32,254 nt of DNA from Porticoccus sp965660005. Its GTDB lineage: Bacteria; Pseudomonadota; Gammaproteobacteria; Pseudomonadales; Porticoccaceae. Under the pieces are notes generated by a model. It saw only the letters and a list, made by a program, of their open reading frames with translations. It searched no databases and was not told the DNA's origin. The translations under genes were made by a program, and so were the position numbers. Location: the NCBI RefSeq assembly GCF_965660005.1, contig NZ_CBFHYF010000018.1, forward strand, positions 1-32,254, given 5' to 3'. Below are positions 30,097 through 32,254 of the stretch, in pieces (positions within the stretch are counted from its first letter, which is position 1; the number at the start of each line of letters is the position of its first letter).

Positions 30097-30115
30097 CTGT
30101 TTGTCAGGAGAATCC

Positions 30116-31672
30116 ATGTCCCGGGTCGCGCCACTTTTCTTTTCCACACTATTGATACTGGTGTCGCTCAGCGGCTGTTCCGTGAACCCCGTCACTGGCG
30201 AAAACCAGTTCTCACTGATGTCGGCGGGGCAGGAAGTGGCCATAGGTACCAGCAACTACAAGCCCTCTCAGCAATCCCAGGGGGGCCGCTACGTTATTGA
30301 TCCGGAATTGCAGACCTATGTCAGCGGTGTGGGCAAGAAGTTGGCGGCCGTCAGTGACCGTCCCGATCTGCCCTATGAATTCGTGGTGCTGAACAACTCG
30401 GTACCCAATGCCTGGGCCCTGCCCGGCGGCAAAATCGCCATCAACCGCGGACTGCTCATCCAGCTTGAAGATGAATCCCAGCTCGCTGCGGTATTGGCCC
30501 ACGAAATTGTCCACGCTGCCGCCCGGCACAGCGCCGCGCAGATGACTCGCGGCACCCTGATGGGTATTGGTGCGGCGGCCGTTGGTGTGGCGAGCGCAAA
30601 TTATGGCCTGGGCGAGATGGGTTCGCAGATGGCACAGATGGGTGCCGCTGCCTGGATGGCAAGATACGGTCGCAGTGCCGAGCTGGAATCCGATACCTAC
30701 GGCATGGATTACATGGCCCGCGCCGGTTACGACCCCTATGGGGCGGTAAAGCTGCAGGAGACCTTCGTCAAACTGAGCGAAGGTCGGCAGCAGGATTTTC
30801 TCAGCGGCCTGTTTGCCAGCCACCCGCCATCACAGGAGCGGGTTGACGCCAATCGCATCAAGGCCGCAACGCTCCCCAAAGGCGTCGTCAATCGGGATAT
30901 TTACCAACTCAAAATCGCCCAGATCAAGCGCGATCAGCCCGCCTACAAGGCGCAGGAAGCGGCCATGAAAGCACTCAGTGCCGACAACCCGAAAGCCGCT
31001 CTCAGTGAACTGGACAGGGCCATTGCCATTCAACCCAATGACGGCTATTTCTGGGAGTTGCGCGGCCATGCCTGGGCCATGCAGGAAAACCTGGCCAATG
31101 CGGAACATGCCTTTACCACTGCCATCGGCAAAAACCCCGACTATTTCAGCCACCATCTGGCACGGGGCCTGCTGCGCTACGAGCAGGGCAAAAAAACCAC
31201 GGCCCGCAGTGATCTGGAAAAAAGTTATACCCTTTTGCCAACCCCTTATGCCGGCTACTACCTCGGTGAGATCACGCTGGAAAGTGGCGACCAGAAAAAC
31301 GCGATCAACTATTTCCAGTCCGCTGCTCAGGGCGGCGGGGAAATGGGCAAGAAAGCCCAGGCGCGGCTGGCGGTACTGGAACTGGCCACCGCTCCTCACA
31401 AATACATCATCAGCCAGTTATCCCTGACCAACGATGGCTACCTGCGCATCACCGTGAAAAACAACAGCCCGGTCACGGTCACCAGTGTGACGTTACAGGT
31501 GACCGAAATGGTGAACGCCTTTATTGCCGGCGGAAGCTCTACCATCAACGGACCGAGACAGTTATCGCCCGGCCAGCAAGTGTCCCTGAAAACCGGTATT
31601 GGCCCATTCAAGGAAAGCGAGGATGCCGCCCGCTACCGGGTTCAGGTCTCGTCTGTTGAGGTGGCCGAATAA
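30116..31672 (+). CDS. M48 family metallopeptidase lipoprotein with TPR repeats and extra C-terminal domain
   Basis: The 518-residue protein has a lipoprotein signal with lipobox LSGC (Cys21). An M48 zinc peptidase domain follows, with HEIVH (His129, Glu130, His133) in VLAHEIVHAAARH and third ligand Glu189 in ELESD. About three TPR-like repeats lie at about 280-410 (AALSELDRAIAIQPND; AEHAFTTAIGKNPDY). A beta-rich C-terminal domain of roughly 85 residues ends it. The first three parts resemble E. coli BepA, a periplasmic protease and chaperone for outer-membrane protein assembly; the last part resembles FxLYD-type domains (ITVKNNSPVTVTSVTLQV, SPGQQVSL). The ATG at 30116 has CAGGAG before it. 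Confidence 0.9.
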   Translation: MSRVAPLFFSTLLILVSLSGCSVNPVTGENQFSLMSAGQEVAIGTSNYKPSQQSQGGRYVIDPELQTYVSGVGKKLAAVSDRPDLPYEFVVLNNSVPNAWALPGGKIAINRGLLIQLEDESQLAAVLAHEIVHAAARHSAAQMTRGTLMGIGAAAVGVASANYGLGEMGSQMAQMGAAAWMARYGRSAELESDTYGMDYMARAGYDPYGAVKLQETFVKLSEGRQQDFLSGLFASHPPSQERVDANRIKAATLPKGVVNRDIYQLKIAQIKRDQPAYKAQEAAMKALSADNPKAALSELDRAIAIQPNDGYFWELRGHAWAMQENLANAEHAFTTAIGKNPDYFSHHLARGLLRYEQGKKTTARSDLEKSYTLLPTPYAGYYLGEITLESGDQKNAINYFQSAAQGGGEMGKKAQARLAVLELATAPHKYIISQLSLTNDGYLRITVKNNSPVTVTSVTLQVTEMVNAFIAGGSSTINGPRQLSPGQQVSLKTGIGPFKESEDAARYRVQVSSVEVAE

Positions 31673-31699
31673 GGGGGAAATGAACGTAGAGATGACGTT

Positions 31700-32200
31700 T
31701 TAGCGCATCAGCCTTTCCGTCAGGAACTGGCTACAGGCTTTAACCCGGGCATTACTGCGCAAATCCCGATGGGTCAGCAGCCACAGGTCTGACTGAAACT
31801 CCCTGTCAAGCGGGCCTAACGGTGACAGCCCATCGGCAACATCCTCCGGCAGTAATGCGATTCCAAGCCCGGCTCTCACCAGAGCCGCCATGCCTATCAG
31901 CGTGTTGGCCCGGGCGACAATATTCAGCATCGAACGGTGCTTCTCCAGCCACTGCATGGGTTGCAGTCGCAACAGCGCCTGCTCGGGGCCAATCAACGGT
32001 ATGCCGGCCAATGCCTTGGCCGTGAAAACTCCGGGTGGGTCCAAGGCGAATCTTTTCGAACCATATAACTGCCAGGGCATCGTCATTAATTTTCGGCCCA
32101 CCAGATGCTCCGGGGGATTATTTGTGGCACGCAGGGCAATATCGGCTTCCATGCGAGACAGGTTAAGGTCGTCACTGCCCGTCAGCAGAAGTTGGACTAA
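31700..32200 (-). pseudogene. LysR-family regulator, C-terminal effector domain only (5' truncated)
   Basis: The frame encodes most of a LysR substrate-binding domain: LLLTGSDDLNLSRMEADIAL, then PPEHLVGRKL and, later, ALVRAGLGIALLPEDVADG, ending with a normal tail (FLTERLMR). Homology runs upstream of the first ATG (32152) to about 32200, where TAG at 32201-32203 closes the frame. The remaining 51 bases to the window edge give no helix-turn-helix sequence in any frame. About 145 residues that should precede this point are missing, so the gene is probably broken by an insertion or rearrangement. The alternative is a base error in the terminal sequence. Confidence 0.7.
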
Positions 32201-32254
32201 CTAGCCTGTTTGTCTAAGAGATGGTTTTGGCTCATCGTTAACCCGAGAGGAACC
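32201..32254. other. Unassigned terminal segment replacing the 5' part of the LysR gene
   Basis: These 54 bases do not continue the LysR protein. On the minus strand one frame gives 17 codons ending at TAG 32201-32203, and another gives a stretch ending at TAG 32197-32199. Either could be the tail of an interrupting gene or just the end of an inserted element. It contains TTAACCCGAGAGGAACC at the very edge. I cannot identify it. Confidence 0.4.

Noticed and set aside
30212..30823. 203-codon minus-strand open frame opposite the M48 peptidase
   Set aside because: Shadow of the peptidase domain; Gly/His-rich without any known motif.
1..32254. CRISPR array, tRNA/rRNA genes, prophage or plasmid-type genes
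   Set aside because: No repeat-spacer pattern, no tRNA-like cloverleaf noticed and no phage or mobilisation protein in any frame.

Overview
The window reads as core chromosome of a gammaproteobacterium on the Pseudomonas/Cellvibrio side of the class. Evidence: an AlgQ-type Rsd, a long AlgC with a membrane-bound N-terminal half, a Crc-like protein, the order metX-metW-DUF4426-rdgB, and ubiC-ubiA-phoB-phoR. All are arranged much as in pseudomonads, but several neighbours are missing. I cannot name the species. Codon choice looks uniform throughout. I see no phage genes, tRNA, rRNA or CRISPR. The only sign of a mobile or rearranged segment is the last ~55 bases.

Left end (1-2900): the tail of an LrgA-like gene overlaps lrgB, followed by rsd with its own promoter. 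A bidirectional hairpin separates rsd from a minus-strand FKBP lipoprotein.

Minus-strand block (2360-8565), in transcription order: ftsY-ftsE-ftsX-rpoH, a terminator, then DUF423-trmB-elbB-DUF2390. rpoH has a candidate sigma-E-type promoter. Divergent from ftsY are rsmD and coaD.

Translation/repair block (9769-12453): mutM (with a 10-N assembly gap) converges on coaD. The E. coli-like block radC-rpmB-rpmG-mutM-coaD is kept, except that an orphan ExbD gene sits between rpmG and mutM on the opposite strand.

Plus-strand biosynthetic run (12558-17730): coaBC-algC-argB-slmA, tightly packed. A DUF4124 protein converges on slmA with an 80-base overlap. Divergent from it is the Crc-like gene, then metX-metW-DUF4426-rdgB-ubiC-ubiA.

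Phosphate and right part (23753-32254): phoB-phoR behind three PhoB half-sites, then an aldo/keto reductase, a FemAB-like acyltransferase and a YSC84-family secreted protein. A DUF938 methyltransferase overlaps yaaA on the minus strand. yaaA shares a short divergent control region carrying two inverted repeats with an M48 metallopeptidase lipoprotein that has TPRs and an extra C-terminal domain. The window ends in a LysR regulator that has lost its DNA-binding half. No gene-free stretch exceeds 300 bases. No wholly new system is evident; the most interesting points are regulatory sites and unusual gene placements.
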